Shown here in pieces: positions 1 through 6,289 of a stretch of 14,311 bases of DNA (the stretch's first letter is position 1; every line of letters starts with the position of its first letter). The translations under genes and the position numbers were made by a program. Source of the stretch: Gemmatimonadota bacterium (GTDB lineage Bacteria; Gemmatimonadota; Gemmatimonadetes; Longimicrobiales; UBA6960); assembly GCA_019347995.1 (NCBI GenBank), contig JAHWKH010000014.1, forward strand, positions 1-14,311. The letters are read 5' to 3'. The notes beneath the pieces were generated by a model. The model saw only the letters and a list, made by a program, of their open reading frames with translations, did no database searches and was not told the origin of the DNA.

Positions 1-156
1 GGGAGCGGACCGGCTCGGATCCGCTTTCTTTGGTGCCAGGGCTCAACTTCACGGGGCCGTACCGCCCGATAACTGCTTAGGCCGACTTAGCGCGCGGGCG
101 CCGGTGCGGAAGCAGCCAGGACAACCGATCAGGAGAAACGGAGCGCATAGACGCGA
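1..156. other. Unassigned left edge upstream of the sigma-factor-like fragment
   Basis: No gene is recognised here on either strand. The stretch looks less GC-rich than the rest of the window, has scattered stops, and ends with a purine-rich segment (aggagaaacggag, about 130-142) that could serve as a loosely spaced ribosome-binding region for the plus-strand ATG at 157. It may be the 5' flank of the sigma-70-like gene fragment. No promoter is clear enough to call. Confidence 0.3.
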
Positions 157-273
157 ATGCTTGTAGCTGAGCTTCAGGAACTCGAAGAGGTGAAGAACCT
201 GTTGGCCAAGGGCCAGCAGGTCGGCGTCCTGACCTTCGGCGAGATCGCCACCGCGGTCGCCGAGGTCGACGCG
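157..273 (+). pseudogene. rpoD: N-terminal fragment resembling sigma-70 (RpoD) region 1.1
   Basis: The plus-strand ATG at 157 opens about 38 codons that read like sigma-70 region 1.1: an acidic start (ELQELEEVKNLLAKGQ), then the loop-strand pattern GVLTFGEIATAVAEVD. Region 1.1 of primary sigma factors typically has a Lys/Gly-rich turn followed by xLTxxEIxxAL and an acidic D-x-D, and this matches. After the Asp at 268-270 the similarity ends, and the sequence becomes the antisense of the aroB-like start on the minus strand. The open frame continues to 1095 on the plus strand, but that part is only the shadow of ptsI, HPr and EIID. This is the only plus-strand coding signal in the window and its base composition is lower in GC. 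The identification is by pattern only and could be wrong; the fragment certainly cannot make a sigma factor. Confidence 0.42.
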
Positions 274-288
274 GACGGTGTCGCTCAT
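253..288 (-). pseudogene. aroB: First codons of an AroB-like gene, cut off at a junction
   Basis: An ATG at 288 overlaps the TGA of the preceding frame (ATGA), the usual coupling of adjacent operon genes. It begins MSDTVRVDLGDR, which resembles the N-terminus of 3-dehydroquinate synthase (typically TVxVxLGxRSYxIxIG). After the Arg the expected SYxI strand is absent and the reading frame becomes the antisense of the plus-strand sigma-like sequence. The assignment rests on about 12 residues plus the aroK-like tail immediately upstream, since aroK-aroB is a common gene pair. It is tentative. Confidence 0.33.
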
Positions 289-488
289 CCCTGGTCCCGG
301 ATCCGGTCGTGCTCCCGGGGCGACAGCACGTCCGGGACCCTGGCGGCCCACGACAGCACCGCCTCGGCCACCTCCTCGGGCGCGACCGTGCGATGCTCCA
401 CCTCGGGCACGCCCCAGCGCAGGATGTGCACGCGGCCCAGCCCGATCCCCTCGGATGCGGGGAAGCCGTCGAGGACGATGGCGCTCAT
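285..488 (-). pseudogene. ptsI: PTS Enzyme I N-terminus, broken and joined to an AroK-like tail
   Basis: The ATG at 488 follows the HPr stop by 1 nt. The first 44 residues read as the N-terminus of PTS Enzyme I, the PEP-dependent kinase that phosphorylates HPr: the GFPASEGIGLGRV strand-turn is the standard EI start, and ptsI is the expected neighbour of ptsH. Enzyme I is normally about 570 residues, but this frame stops after 67. The change of character comes in PEEVAEAV (residues 37-44, about 357-380). The remainder, LSWAARVPDVLSPREHD and a short end, has no resemblance to Enzyme I and lacks the His-domain and PEP-binding domain. A tail of the form 'speevaeaIL' is typical of shikimate kinase C-termini, and the next frame looks like aroB, so I infer a ptsI-aroK hybrid. 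The product cannot be a working Enzyme I. The EI half is well supported; the aroK half is tentative. Confidence 0.7.
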
Positions 489-489
489 G

Positions 490-771
490 TCACTCCTCCT
501 GGAAGCCGCGGCCCACGAGATCGGTCAGGGCCTGCAGGGCGTCGGGGGCCTCCTCGCCCTCGCAGCGGATGGTGATGCGGCTGCCGCACTCGGCGGCGAG
601 CATGAGGACGCCCATGATGCTCTTTCCGTTCACCTGGAGGCCGTCCTTCTCGACCGCCACCTCACAGGGGTAGCGAGCCGCCAGCTTCACGAACTCGGCT
701 GCCGGGCGGGCGTGCAGCCCCGCGCGGTTCACGATCTCCACCGAGGTCTCCTGCGTCTGCGAGTCGCTCAT
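490..771 (-). CDS. ptsH: HPr, phosphocarrier protein of the PTS
   Basis: This 93-residue protein is the small cytoplasmic phosphocarrier between Enzyme I and the EIIA domains. The active-site motif NRAGLHARPA is present with the phosphorylatable His at residue 20 (His15 in E. coli numbering). The regulatory site NGKSIMGVLML carries Ser51, the equivalent of Ser46, which HPr kinase modifies, consistent with hprK in the same operon. Length and fold pattern match the family (85-95 residues). The ATG at 771 overlaps the EIID stop as ATGA; an in-frame ATG 9 nt further upstream would lie deeper inside EIID. The Enzyme I fragment follows after 1 nt. The protein itself looks intact and functional. Confidence 0.96.
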   Translation of the reverse strand: MSDSQTQETSVEIVNRAGLHARPAAEFVKLAARYPCEVAVEKDGLQVNGKSIMGVLMLAAECGSRITIRCEGEEAPDALQALTDLVGRGFQEE

Positions 772-1520
772 GCCACCCATCCGACGAGAGTGATGCCCGC
801 CACGGCACCCACGACCGCGAGAGCGGCGGGACGCCAGGCGCGAAGGCCCGCCAACAGCCCCAGCACGAAAGCCGCGCCGGCCAGGGCGGACCAGAATCCG
901 GGCAGCCCCCCGAGGCCGCCCATCCTCACGAGGAGCTCGCCCGACAGGAGTCCCAGCGCGACGCAGCCCACGCGGATGATGCGCTCGGCGTGGCGGCCCA
1001 GCGCCGCTTCGCGCAGCCGGCCCGCCACCTCCGTGCCTTCCCTCAGGCCGACATCGAAGCCCCAGAGCCGCAGGCCGAGATGGCCGACGTTGTAGAGCGC
1101 CAGGAACACCACCACGGCCACCCACGGCGGGGCGCCCACGGCCCACAGGACCAGACCCAGCAGCATCGTGGTGGGAAGCCACGCCGCCCACACCAGGTTG
1201 TCGCCCAGGCCGCCCAGGGGCCCCTTGATGGCGACCTTGAAGCGGCCCACGAGCGCCGGGTCGCTGCCGTCGGCTTCCAGCCGCGCCACGGCCCCCAGCG
1301 CGATCCCCGAGAGGTAGGGGTGGGTGTTGAAGTGCTCCACGTGCCGTGCCAGCGCCTTCTCCAGCTCCTGCCGATCGCGCCGCAGGCGACGCAGCACCGG
1401 GAGCAGCGCGAACGCGAAGCCTCCCCCCATCATCGTGTGGTAGTTCCAGGACCCCTGGATGGTGAAGGAGCGCAGGAACGCCGACCAGCGCGCGGCGCGG
1501 GGAACGGGAGCGCCGCTCAC
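768..1520 (-). CDS. PTS mannose-family transporter subunit IID
   Basis: This is the EIID membrane subunit (about 250 residues) of a mannose/fructose/sorbose-family PTS permease. The N-terminus has the family signature: a short amphipathic stretch then FTIQGSWNYHTMMGGGFAFALLP, comparable to the RSFxxQxSWNYExMQxxGFxxxxxP pattern of EIID. Further on it has the HxxxFNTHPYLSG segment and a GPLGGLGDNLVWAAWLP membrane-loop motif, followed by hydrophobic segments to the C-terminus. I chose the GTG at 1520, which overlaps the EIIC stop as GTGA and leaves the family N-terminus near the start; the open frame extends further but only inside EIIC. The protein is slightly shorter than the usual 270-280 residues. 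It works with EIIC in the inner membrane. Confidence 0.92.
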   Translation of the reverse strand: MSGAPVPRAARWSAFLRSFTIQGSWNYHTMMGGGFAFALLPVLRRLRRDRQELEKALARHVEHFNTHPYLSGIALGAVARLEADGSDPALVGRFKVAIKGPLGGLGDNLVWAAWLPTTMLLGLVLWAVGAPPWVAVVVFLALYNVGHLGLRLWGFDVGLREGTEVAGRLREAALGRHAERIIRVGCVALGLLSGELLVRMGGLGGLPGFWSALAGAAFVLGLLAGLRAWRPAALAVVGAVAGITLVGWVA

Positions 1521-2176
1521 AGGAGCCACGCTCCCAGGGCGCCCGCCGCCAGTCCGGCCGCGAACAGATCCCTTCGCCGCCGGAACCCGCCGAAGCCGCG
1601 CAGGAGGGCTCCCACCGAGACCGCCCCACCCACCAGCAGGAGGCCCAGGGTGTTCCCCGCGGCCAGGGGCCACGAGCTCGCCAGGGCCGCCACCACCAGC
1701 CTCCCTACCAGCACGCCCGACGCCGTCACGAGCATCCCACGCAGGAAGTCCAGGACGATGGCGCCGAGGTGACCCGCCACCACCCGCCCCGGGGTCACGG
1801 ACGTCCTCCCCGGATCGGGGGCGAGGCGGACGCTGAAGGTACGCAGGCCACTGATCGTCAGCCCGCCGATATGGCCCCAGACCAGGCCCACCGCCACGCC
1901 CAGGGCCAGGGCTCCGGGAAGGTCGCCTGCCGCCGCCGATCCCACCGCCACCACCGTGGCGGTGGCGCCCTCGGGGAAGCGCGCGCCACCCACGGGGAGC
2001 GACACCAGCAGGTAGATCTCCAGGATCGCTCCGACCAGGGCGCCCGTCATGGGATCGCCCACCACCCAGCCCGCCAACAGCCCAACCACGAGCGGCCTGG
2101 AGACCATGAACTGGCCCACGGACGTCTCGTCGAGGGCCAGGAGCCCGCCCACGAATGAGAGGGGCAGGAGACTCAC
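1517..2176 (-). CDS. PTS mannose-family transporter subunit IIC
   Basis: This is the 219-residue, highly hydrophobic EIIC subunit that forms the sugar channel with EIID. Visible features include an N-terminal membrane segment (LSFVGGLLALDETSVGQF), the conserved SRPLVVGLLAGWVVGDP and GALVGAILEIYLL stretches and the GGARFPEGATATVVA loop, all typical of the mannose/sorbose EIIC family. The start chosen is the GTG at 2176, which overlaps the EIIB stop as GTGA. Upstream in-frame codons lie inside EIIB and encode an arginine-rich shadow. The length is somewhat short compared with about 250-265 for E. coli ManY, with the shortfall toward the C-terminal half. The substrate cannot be read from the sequence. 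Confidence 0.9.
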   Translation of the reverse strand: MSLLPLSFVGGLLALDETSVGQFMVSRPLVVGLLAGWVVGDPMTGALVGAILEIYLLVSLPVGGARFPEGATATVVAVGSAAAGDLPGALALGVAVGLVWGHIGGLTISGLRTFSVRLAPDPGRTSVTPGRVVAGHLGAIVLDFLRGMLVTASGVLVGRLVVAALASSWPLAAGNTLGLLLVGGAVSVGALLRGFGGFRRRRDLFAAGLAAGALGAWLL

Positions 2177-2655
2177 CGGTCCACCAGGTCCTCGAGATGC
2201 ACCTTGTGCGAGCCCGGAAGGTCGCGTGCGCTGACGTCCGCTCCCTCCTCGGCCAGCTCGCGCACGCGCTCCCGGTCGGCTTCGTTCAGGTAGAGATAGG
2301 GCAGCACCGCCACGCGGCCCGGGGCGTGGTGGATGCCCCCGAGGTTGACCTTCTCTCCCCGCAGGCGTCCCTCTCGCGCCAGTCGCACCATGGTGCCGAG
2401 ATCGCGGGTCAGGAGCACGCTCCTCACCGGGTCCTGGCGCCACGTCTCCAGCTGCTCCCGCGCCTGCTCCACGGTGAGGAACTCGGCCACCGATCCGTCG
2501 GCCAGCCCCAGGCGGTAGAGCTCCTGCTCCCAGCCGCTCTCCGCGAGCTGGTCGTCGACGACGAGGTAGCGCCGCGGACGGAGCTGGCTTCCCCACCCCA
2601 GCACCACCTGCCCGTGGATGAGGCGCTCGTCGACCCGGTACAGGACGATGGGCAT
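2173..2655 (-). CDS. PTS mannose-family subunit IIB
   Basis: This 160-residue cytoplasmic EIIB protein receives phosphate from EIIA and passes it to the sugar. The family's N-terminal motif is clear: RVDERLIHGQVVLGWG with the phosphorylated His at residue 14. Downstream the Rossmann-like alternation continues, with RPRRYLVVDDQLA, SVLLTRDLGTMVRLAREG and VNLGGIHHAPGR, the last corresponding to the conserved 'lNiGgih' loop. The length matches the family (about 155-165). The ATG at 2655 is the natural start and is separated from EIIA by 27 nt. The stop overlaps the EIIC GTG, indicating translational coupling. Confidence 0.95.
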   Translation of the reverse strand: MPIVLYRVDERLIHGQVVLGWGSQLRPRRYLVVDDQLAESGWEQELYRLGLADGSVAEFLTVEQAREQLETWRQDPVRSVLLTRDLGTMVRLAREGRLRGEKVNLGGIHHAPGRVAVLPYLYLNEADRERVRELAEEGADVSARDLPGSHKVHLEDLVDR

Positions 2656-2682
2656 CGCCTCAGCCTCCGGCCGCCGGACGGC

Positions 2683-3090
2683 TCAAGGAGCCTCCGAGGG
2701 TGCAGGAAGGGCCTGGATGCCCTTCCTGCCCGACTCGACCAGCCGCACCACGAGCGCGTCCAGGGGCATCTCGCGGTTGAAGACGAAGTCCAGCAGCATG
2801 GGCAGGTTCGCGCCGCACACCACGGCGCGGGGAGCGCGCCCCCTGCACGAGAGGCGCGCCGCCATGGCGCAGCTCCCCGACTGGAGGTCCGTGAAGATCA
2901 CCGCCGGGGCGTCGCCCGCCAGACGGTCGAGCTCGTCCATCAGGCTCTCCGGCCCGCGTCCCTCGTTGGAGAGGGGCACCAGGGCTTCCTCCGGGGTCCC
3001 GGCGATGGTGCGGACCGCGTCCACCATGCCCTCGGCCATGCGCCCGTGGGTGAAGACGATGCCGCGCACGGCGGCCACCGGCTCACTCAT
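2683..3090 (-). CDS. PTS mannose-family subunit IIA
   Basis: This 135-residue cytoplasmic EIIA domain protein accepts phosphate from HPr. The active-site region GIVFTHGRMAEGMVDAV puts the phosphorylatable His at residue 15. The second conserved strand, AVIFTDLQSGSC, matches the 'DLxGGSP' region with small changes, and VVCGANLPMLLDFV matches the conserved 'vsGvNLPMLle' segment. It is a stand-alone EIIA rather than the EIIAB fusion of E. coli ManX, like those found next to hprK in many non-Firmicutes genomes. The ATG at 3090 overlaps the end of hprK by 8 nt, so the two are probably co-translated. Confidence 0.94.
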   Translation of the reverse strand: MSEPVAAVRGIVFTHGRMAEGMVDAVRTIAGTPEEALVPLSNEGRGPESLMDELDRLAGDAPAVIFTDLQSGSCAMAARLSCRGRAPRAVVCGANLPMLLDFVFNREMPLDALVVRLVESGRKGIQALPAPSEAP

Positions 3091-4060
3091 AATCCTGCTC
3101 CAGGTACTCCCGGACCGGACGCATGGCGTCCTGCAGATGCTGGTCGAAGGCCTGGGCGGCGTTCACCCCCGAATAGCGGAGGAGGTGGTTCATGGCCAGG
3201 ACCTCGGAGATCACCGTGATGTTCTTTCCCGGGTTCAACGGCACCGTGACGCGGGGCAGCGTCACGCCGAGGATCGTGGTGTCGTCCTCCTCGAGCCCCG
3301 TGCGGCTGTAGTCCCGGGTGTTGTCCCAGTGCTCCAGGTGGACCACCACCTCCATCCGCTTCTGCTGGCGGATCGCCCGGATGCCGAACAGCGCGCGGAT
3401 GTCGATGATGCCCACGCCGCGGATCTCCATGTGGTGGCGCTGCAGCTCGTGGCCCTGCCCGATGAGGATGTCGATGCCCCGGCGCGTGCACATGACCAGG
3501 TTGTCGGCCACGAGCCGATGGCCGCGCTCCACGAGATCGAGCACGCACTCGCTCTTCCCCACCCCGCTCTTCCCCACGAAGAGGAGCCCCACGCCGTACA
3601 CGTCGGCCAGCGATCCGTGCAGGGTCGTGAACGGGGCCAGCGCGGCCTCCAGGAAGGGCTTGATGCGGTGGTAGAAGTCCCGCGTGGTGAGGTCGCTGCG
3701 GATGACGGGGATGCCCGCCTCCCGCGCGACCTCCACGAAGTAGGGCGGCACGGCCTGGCCTTTGGTGACGAAGACCACGGGGATGTCGAATGCGAACAGG
3801 GCCTCGAGACAGCGACGTCCCTCGTCCCCACCCAGCGCGTCCAGGTAGGTCATCTCGGTCTCGCCGAAGACCTGCGGGCGGTCCTCGGCGAAGCGCTTCG
3901 TGTAGCCCGCCAGCGCGAGGCCCGGGCTGGAGATGTCGGGGTCGGCGATACGCCGATCGAGCCCGTCCTCGGCCGTGAGAGGCTCCAGGGCGAGCGATGC
4001 GCGCTTGGCGTCGAGGAGGTCCCGCACGGTGAGAGGCTTCCGACGACCCTCTTCGCTCAC
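3083..4060 (-). CDS. hprK: HPr kinase/phosphorylase
   Basis: This bifunctional enzyme phosphorylates and dephosphorylates HPr on its regulatory Ser. With the GTG start at 4060 it has 325 residues, the family norm. The N-terminal domain opens with LTVRDLLDAKRASLALEPL. The catalytic domain shows the LHGSLADVYGVG strand (His at about 148), the P-loop GKSGVGKS (163-170) and the HPrK signature EIRGVGIIDIRALFG (about 212-226). The usual VADD after the P-loop reads VADN here (about 184-187), a substitution at a highly conserved acidic position. I prefer GTG 4060 because it overlaps the hpf-remnant stop as GTGA and has GGAG 7 nt upstream; an ATG at 4081 would add seven residues. EIIA follows with an 8 nt overlap, so the kinase, its HPr target and the EII proteins share an operon. 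Confidence 0.94.
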   Translation of the reverse strand: MSEEGRRKPLTVRDLLDAKRASLALEPLTAEDGLDRRIADPDISSPGLALAGYTKRFAEDRPQVFGETEMTYLDALGGDEGRRCLEALFAFDIPVVFVTKGQAVPPYFVEVAREAGIPVIRSDLTTRDFYHRIKPFLEAALAPFTTLHGSLADVYGVGLLFVGKSGVGKSECVLDLVERGHRLVADNLVMCTRRGIDILIGQGHELQRHHMEIRGVGIIDIRALFGIRAIRQQKRMEVVVHLEHWDNTRDYSRTGLEEDDTTILGVTLPRVTVPLNPGKNITVISEVLAMNHLLRYSGVNAAQAFDQHLQDAMRPVREYLEQDYE

Positions 4061-4146
4061 GAACCGGCTCCGGACATCCATGTCCCGGCCCGGCCGCGGA
4101 TGGGAGGGGGGACGTCGACGTGGTGGGTGACGATCTGGATGCGCAT
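4057..4146 (-). pseudogene. hpf: Remnant of a ribosome hibernation factor gene (hpf/raiA)
   Basis: An ATG at 4146 with a good ribosome-binding site (GGAG, 5 nt spacing) opens a 29-codon frame beginning MRIQIVTHHVDVPPPIRGRA, which resembles the first strand and helix of HPF/RaiA proteins (pattern: MxIxITxRHVEVxxxLRxxxxxK). The rest of the domain is missing; after about 21 residues the frame reads TWMSGAGS and stops. That stop overlaps the GTG of hprK as GTGA. Full-length members have about 95-190 residues. hpf directly upstream of hprK is a familiar order in several phyla, which supports the identification. The likely history is an internal deletion that kept both the start and the stop-coupling to hprK. 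A genuine 29-residue peptide cannot be excluded. Confidence 0.5.
4068..4071 (-). promoter_or_regulatory. Ribosome-binding site deciding the hprK start
   Basis: GGAG (minus strand) lies 7 nt before the GTG at 4060. It falls inside the hpf-remnant frame and supports GTG 4060 over ATG 4081 as the hprK start. Confidence 0.5.
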
Positions 4147-4198
4147 CGATTCTCCGGTGGAGCGACCCCGCACGCGCGGGCGACCCGGGCGACGGAAG

Positions 4199-5359
4199 CT
4201 AATCGGGGCCGGAAGCGGCCACCACCCGGGTACGGAGCACCTCCAGGACCCGCCGGGCCGCGGTGTCCCACGAGAAGCCTTCGGCGAACGCCCTCGCCCG
4301 CCGCCCCATCGCGTCGCGTGCCGCCGGATCGGTGAGGAGGGTCTCGATCCGGTCGGCCAGGAGGTCCACGTCTCCGTGGGGCACCAGGAATCCGGTCTCG
4401 CCGTCCACCACCGAGTCGCGCAGCCCCGGTGCGTCGCTCGCGACGGTGGCGGTGCCGCAGGCCGCCGCCTCGAGGTTGGCGATGCCCCAGCCCTCCTTGG
4501 GGGAGGTGAGGACGTGGATCCAGCTACGGCGAAAGAGCTCCAGCTTCTCGTCCTCCTCCACGAATCCGCGGAAGCTCACGCGCCCGCCGAGTCCCAGCCG
4601 GTGAACGAGGCGCTCCAGGTCGGGCCGGTGGTCGCCCTTGCCGGCGATCACCAGCCGCCCGTCCACGCGCCGCTCCCGCAGGCGGGCCATGGCCAGGATC
4701 GGCAGGTCCACCCGTTTGTATTTCTTGAGCCGGCCCAGGTAGAGGAGCGTCGGTACCTCGAAGCGCTCCTCTCCCGGCGTGTAGTGGGCGGTGTCGACGC
4801 CGTTGGGAATGACGGCGATGCGGGAGCGCTCGACGCCCCGCTCCTCCAGGTCTTCGGCGGTGCTCCGTGACACGGCGATCACGGGAGAGCCCCGGAAGAC
4901 CCGCGGCACGGGCCGCTCCAGCAGCCACGTCAGGGCCGCCACCGGGACGCTGGCTTCGTGGAACGCGGTGGAGCCGAAAAGGTGGTGGACCAGGAGGACG
5001 GTCGGGGGGCCGCCCCACGTGGGCGTGAAGAGCGGGATCTTGTTGAGGTCCTCCACGACGACGTCGAAGCCTGCGTCCGCCAGGTGGCGTCGGAAGTAGC
5101 GCCGGGCCCGGAATGCGAAGGAGTGGCGCCCGCCGGCCCGGTGGACGTCCATGCCGTCGAGGCGGGTCCGGGGCGCGCTCCCCGGGAATCCGGAGCACAG
5201 GATCGACACCTCGTGCCCCCAGCCGGCCATGCGGCCGAAGACCTCGTGGAGATGCGCCTCGGCCCCACCGGCCTGGGGATTCTCCCGGTCCAGCCAGTTC
5301 ACCACCAGGATCCGCAGCGGCCCCTCGCCCTCCCGGGCGCTAGCCGACGACGGGTGCAC
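4199..5359 (-). CDS. Glycosyltransferase family 4 (GT-B) protein
   Basis: This 386-residue soluble glycosyltransferase has the GT-B two-domain layout. The N-terminal domain begins ILVVNWLDRENPQAGGAE (about 17-34), the glycine-rich acceptor-side loop of GT4 enzymes. The nucleotide-sugar domain contains VIPNGVDTAHY (183-193), LLYLGRLKKYKRVD (205-218) and the EX7E-type region PKEGWGIANLEAAACG (287-302), with Glu289 and Glu297 in the expected places, followed by GLRDSVVDGETGFLV. It probably transfers a sugar from an NDP-sugar to a lipid or polysaccharide precursor; donor and acceptor cannot be inferred. The GTG at 5359 overlaps the end of nusB by 20 nt. There are no clear membrane segments. Its position between nusB and the PTS genes looks like operon filling rather than a functional link. 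Confidence 0.88.
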   Translation of the reverse strand: MHPSSASAREGEGPLRILVVNWLDRENPQAGGAEAHLHEVFGRMAGWGHEVSILCSGFPGSAPRTRLDGMDVHRAGGRHSFAFRARRYFRRHLADAGFDVVVEDLNKIPLFTPTWGGPPTVLLVHHLFGSTAFHEASVPVAALTWLLERPVPRVFRGSPVIAVSRSTAEDLEERGVERSRIAVIPNGVDTAHYTPGEERFEVPTLLYLGRLKKYKRVDLPILAMARLRERRVDGRLVIAGKGDHRPDLERLVHRLGLGGRVSFRGFVEEDEKLELFRRSWIHVLTSPKEGWGIANLEAAACGTATVASDAPGLRDSVVDGETGFLVPHGDVDLLADRIETLLTDPAARDAMGRRARAFAEGFSWDTAARRVLEVLRTRVVAASGPD

Positions 5360-5792
5360 GCTTGTAGATCGCGTCCAGAACCCCGTTCACGAAGCGCGGC
5401 GATTCGTCGCCGCCGTACTGCTCCGCCAGCCGGATGCCTTCCCGGATGGAGACCTTGGGCGGGACATCGTCGAAGAAGAGCATCTCGGCGGCGGCGAGGC
5501 GGAGCGCGCCCCGGTCCACGTGGGAGACGCGCTCCAGGCGCCAGTTGTCCAGGGCCGCCTCCAGGGCGCGGTCCACCTCGGGAAGGTGGTCGTCCAGCGC
5601 CTCGAGGAGCCGCCGCACGTACGGGATCCGGGCCGGTGCGATGCGTCGGGTGGCCATGGTCTCGACGAGCGCGTCGCGCAGCGTGCCCGGGCGGCCGCCC
5701 GATTCCCACCGGTAGTGGATCTGCAGGGCCCAGCTGCGGGCGCGGCTGCGGTCGATACGCTCCCGCCGCGCCAGGGGGGCGTCCTGGCTCAC
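5340..5792 (-). CDS. nusB: Transcription antitermination factor NusB
   Basis: This 150-residue protein is an all-helical RNA-binding factor that partners with ribosomal protein S10 in rRNA antitermination. An Arg-rich N-terminus (ARRERIDRSRARSWALQIHY) corresponds to the BoxA RNA-binding helix, and the C-terminal signature VSIREGIRLAEQYGGDES followed by RFVNGVLDAI is nearly canonical. The length is typical (130-160). The start is the GTG at 5792, overlapping the ribH stop as GTGA. ribH-nusB is one of the most conserved gene neighbourhoods in bacteria, which confirms both calls. Confidence 0.95.
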   Translation of the reverse strand: MSQDAPLARRERIDRSRARSWALQIHYRWESGGRPGTLRDALVETMATRRIAPARIPYVRRLLEALDDHLPEVDRALEAALDNWRLERVSHVDRGALRLAAAEMLFFDDVPPKVSIREGIRLAEQYGGDESPRFVNGVLDAIYKRAPVVG

Positions 5793-6289
5793 GGGCGCCC
5801 CGCGCGCACCGGCGGCCGCAGGCGGTCGAACAGCTCTGCCATCTCCAGGGCCGCCAGCGCCACCTCCCGGCCCTTGTCGCCCCGGTCCGGGTCGGCGCGC
5901 TCGACCGCCTGGGCGTCGGTTTCCGTGGTGAGGACGCCGAAGACCACGGGCAGGTCGTGGTCCAGGGCGACCCGCCCCAGCCCCCGGGCCGTCTCGGCGG
6001 CGATGACGTCGAAATGAGGGGTCTCGCCCCGCACCAGACAGCCCAGGGCGAGCAGGGCGTCGTGGCCGGACCTCCGAGCCAGGCGGGCACAGGCCTGGGG
6101 CAGCTCCCACGCCCCGGGCACCCGGTGGACGTCCACGGTGCCGGCGCCGTGCTCCCGGAGGGTGGCCACGGCGCGCTCCAGAAGGACCTCGGTCACGTGG
6201 CCGTTGAAGCGCGAAGCCACCACGGCGAAGCGGCGGCCCACGCCGCTCACGCGGCCAGCGAGGGCGGAGGCGTACGACGCGTCGCTCAA
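5789..6289 (-). CDS. ribH: 6,7-dimethyl-8-ribityllumazine synthase
   Basis: This enzyme condenses 5-amino-6-ribitylaminouracil with 3,4-dihydroxy-2-butanone 4-phosphate in riboflavin synthesis; family members usually form pentamers or 60-mers. It has 166 residues, with the conserved RFN (27-29), VPGAWELP (58-65), CLVRGETPHFDVI (84-96, catalytic His92) and GVLTTET with QAVERA (118-132). I chose the TTG at 6289 because it overlaps the preceding TGA (TTGA) and gives the expected short lead before RFAVVASRFN. A GTG about 48 nt further in is a possible alternative. Its substrate dihydroxybutanone phosphate is normally made by the RibB half of RibBA, which is missing from the hybrid gene just upstream. 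Confidence 0.94.
   Translation of the reverse strand: MSDASYASALAGRVSGVGRRFAVVASRFNGHVTEVLLERAVATLREHGAGTVDVHRVPGAWELPQACARLARRSGHDALLALGCLVRGETPHFDVIAAETARGLGRVALDHDLPVVFGVLTTETDAQAVERADPDRGDKGREVALAALEMAELFDRLRPPVRAGRP

Noticed and set aside
274..1095. Long plus-strand open frame continuing from the sigma-like fragment
   Set aside because: Beyond about 273 it is antisense to ptsI, HPr and EIID, is rich in Ala/Arg/Pro/Ser and has no family resemblance; such frames are usual opposite GC-rich genes.
4160..4185. Short GC palindrome (CCCGCACGCGCGGG) between the glycosyltransferase and the hpf remnant
   Set aside because: The stem is only about 5 bp without a T-run; expected by chance at this base composition.
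2618..4870. 750-codon plus-strand open frame
   Set aside because: It is the reverse complement of EIIA, hprK and the glycosyltransferase, all with clear motifs; the translated sequence is low-complexity His/Asp/Val/Leu-rich shadow.
4199..5359. Glycosyltransferase as part of a polysaccharide cluster
   Set aside because: There are no other glycan genes nearby; it is a single gene coupled to nusB, so no cluster can be claimed.
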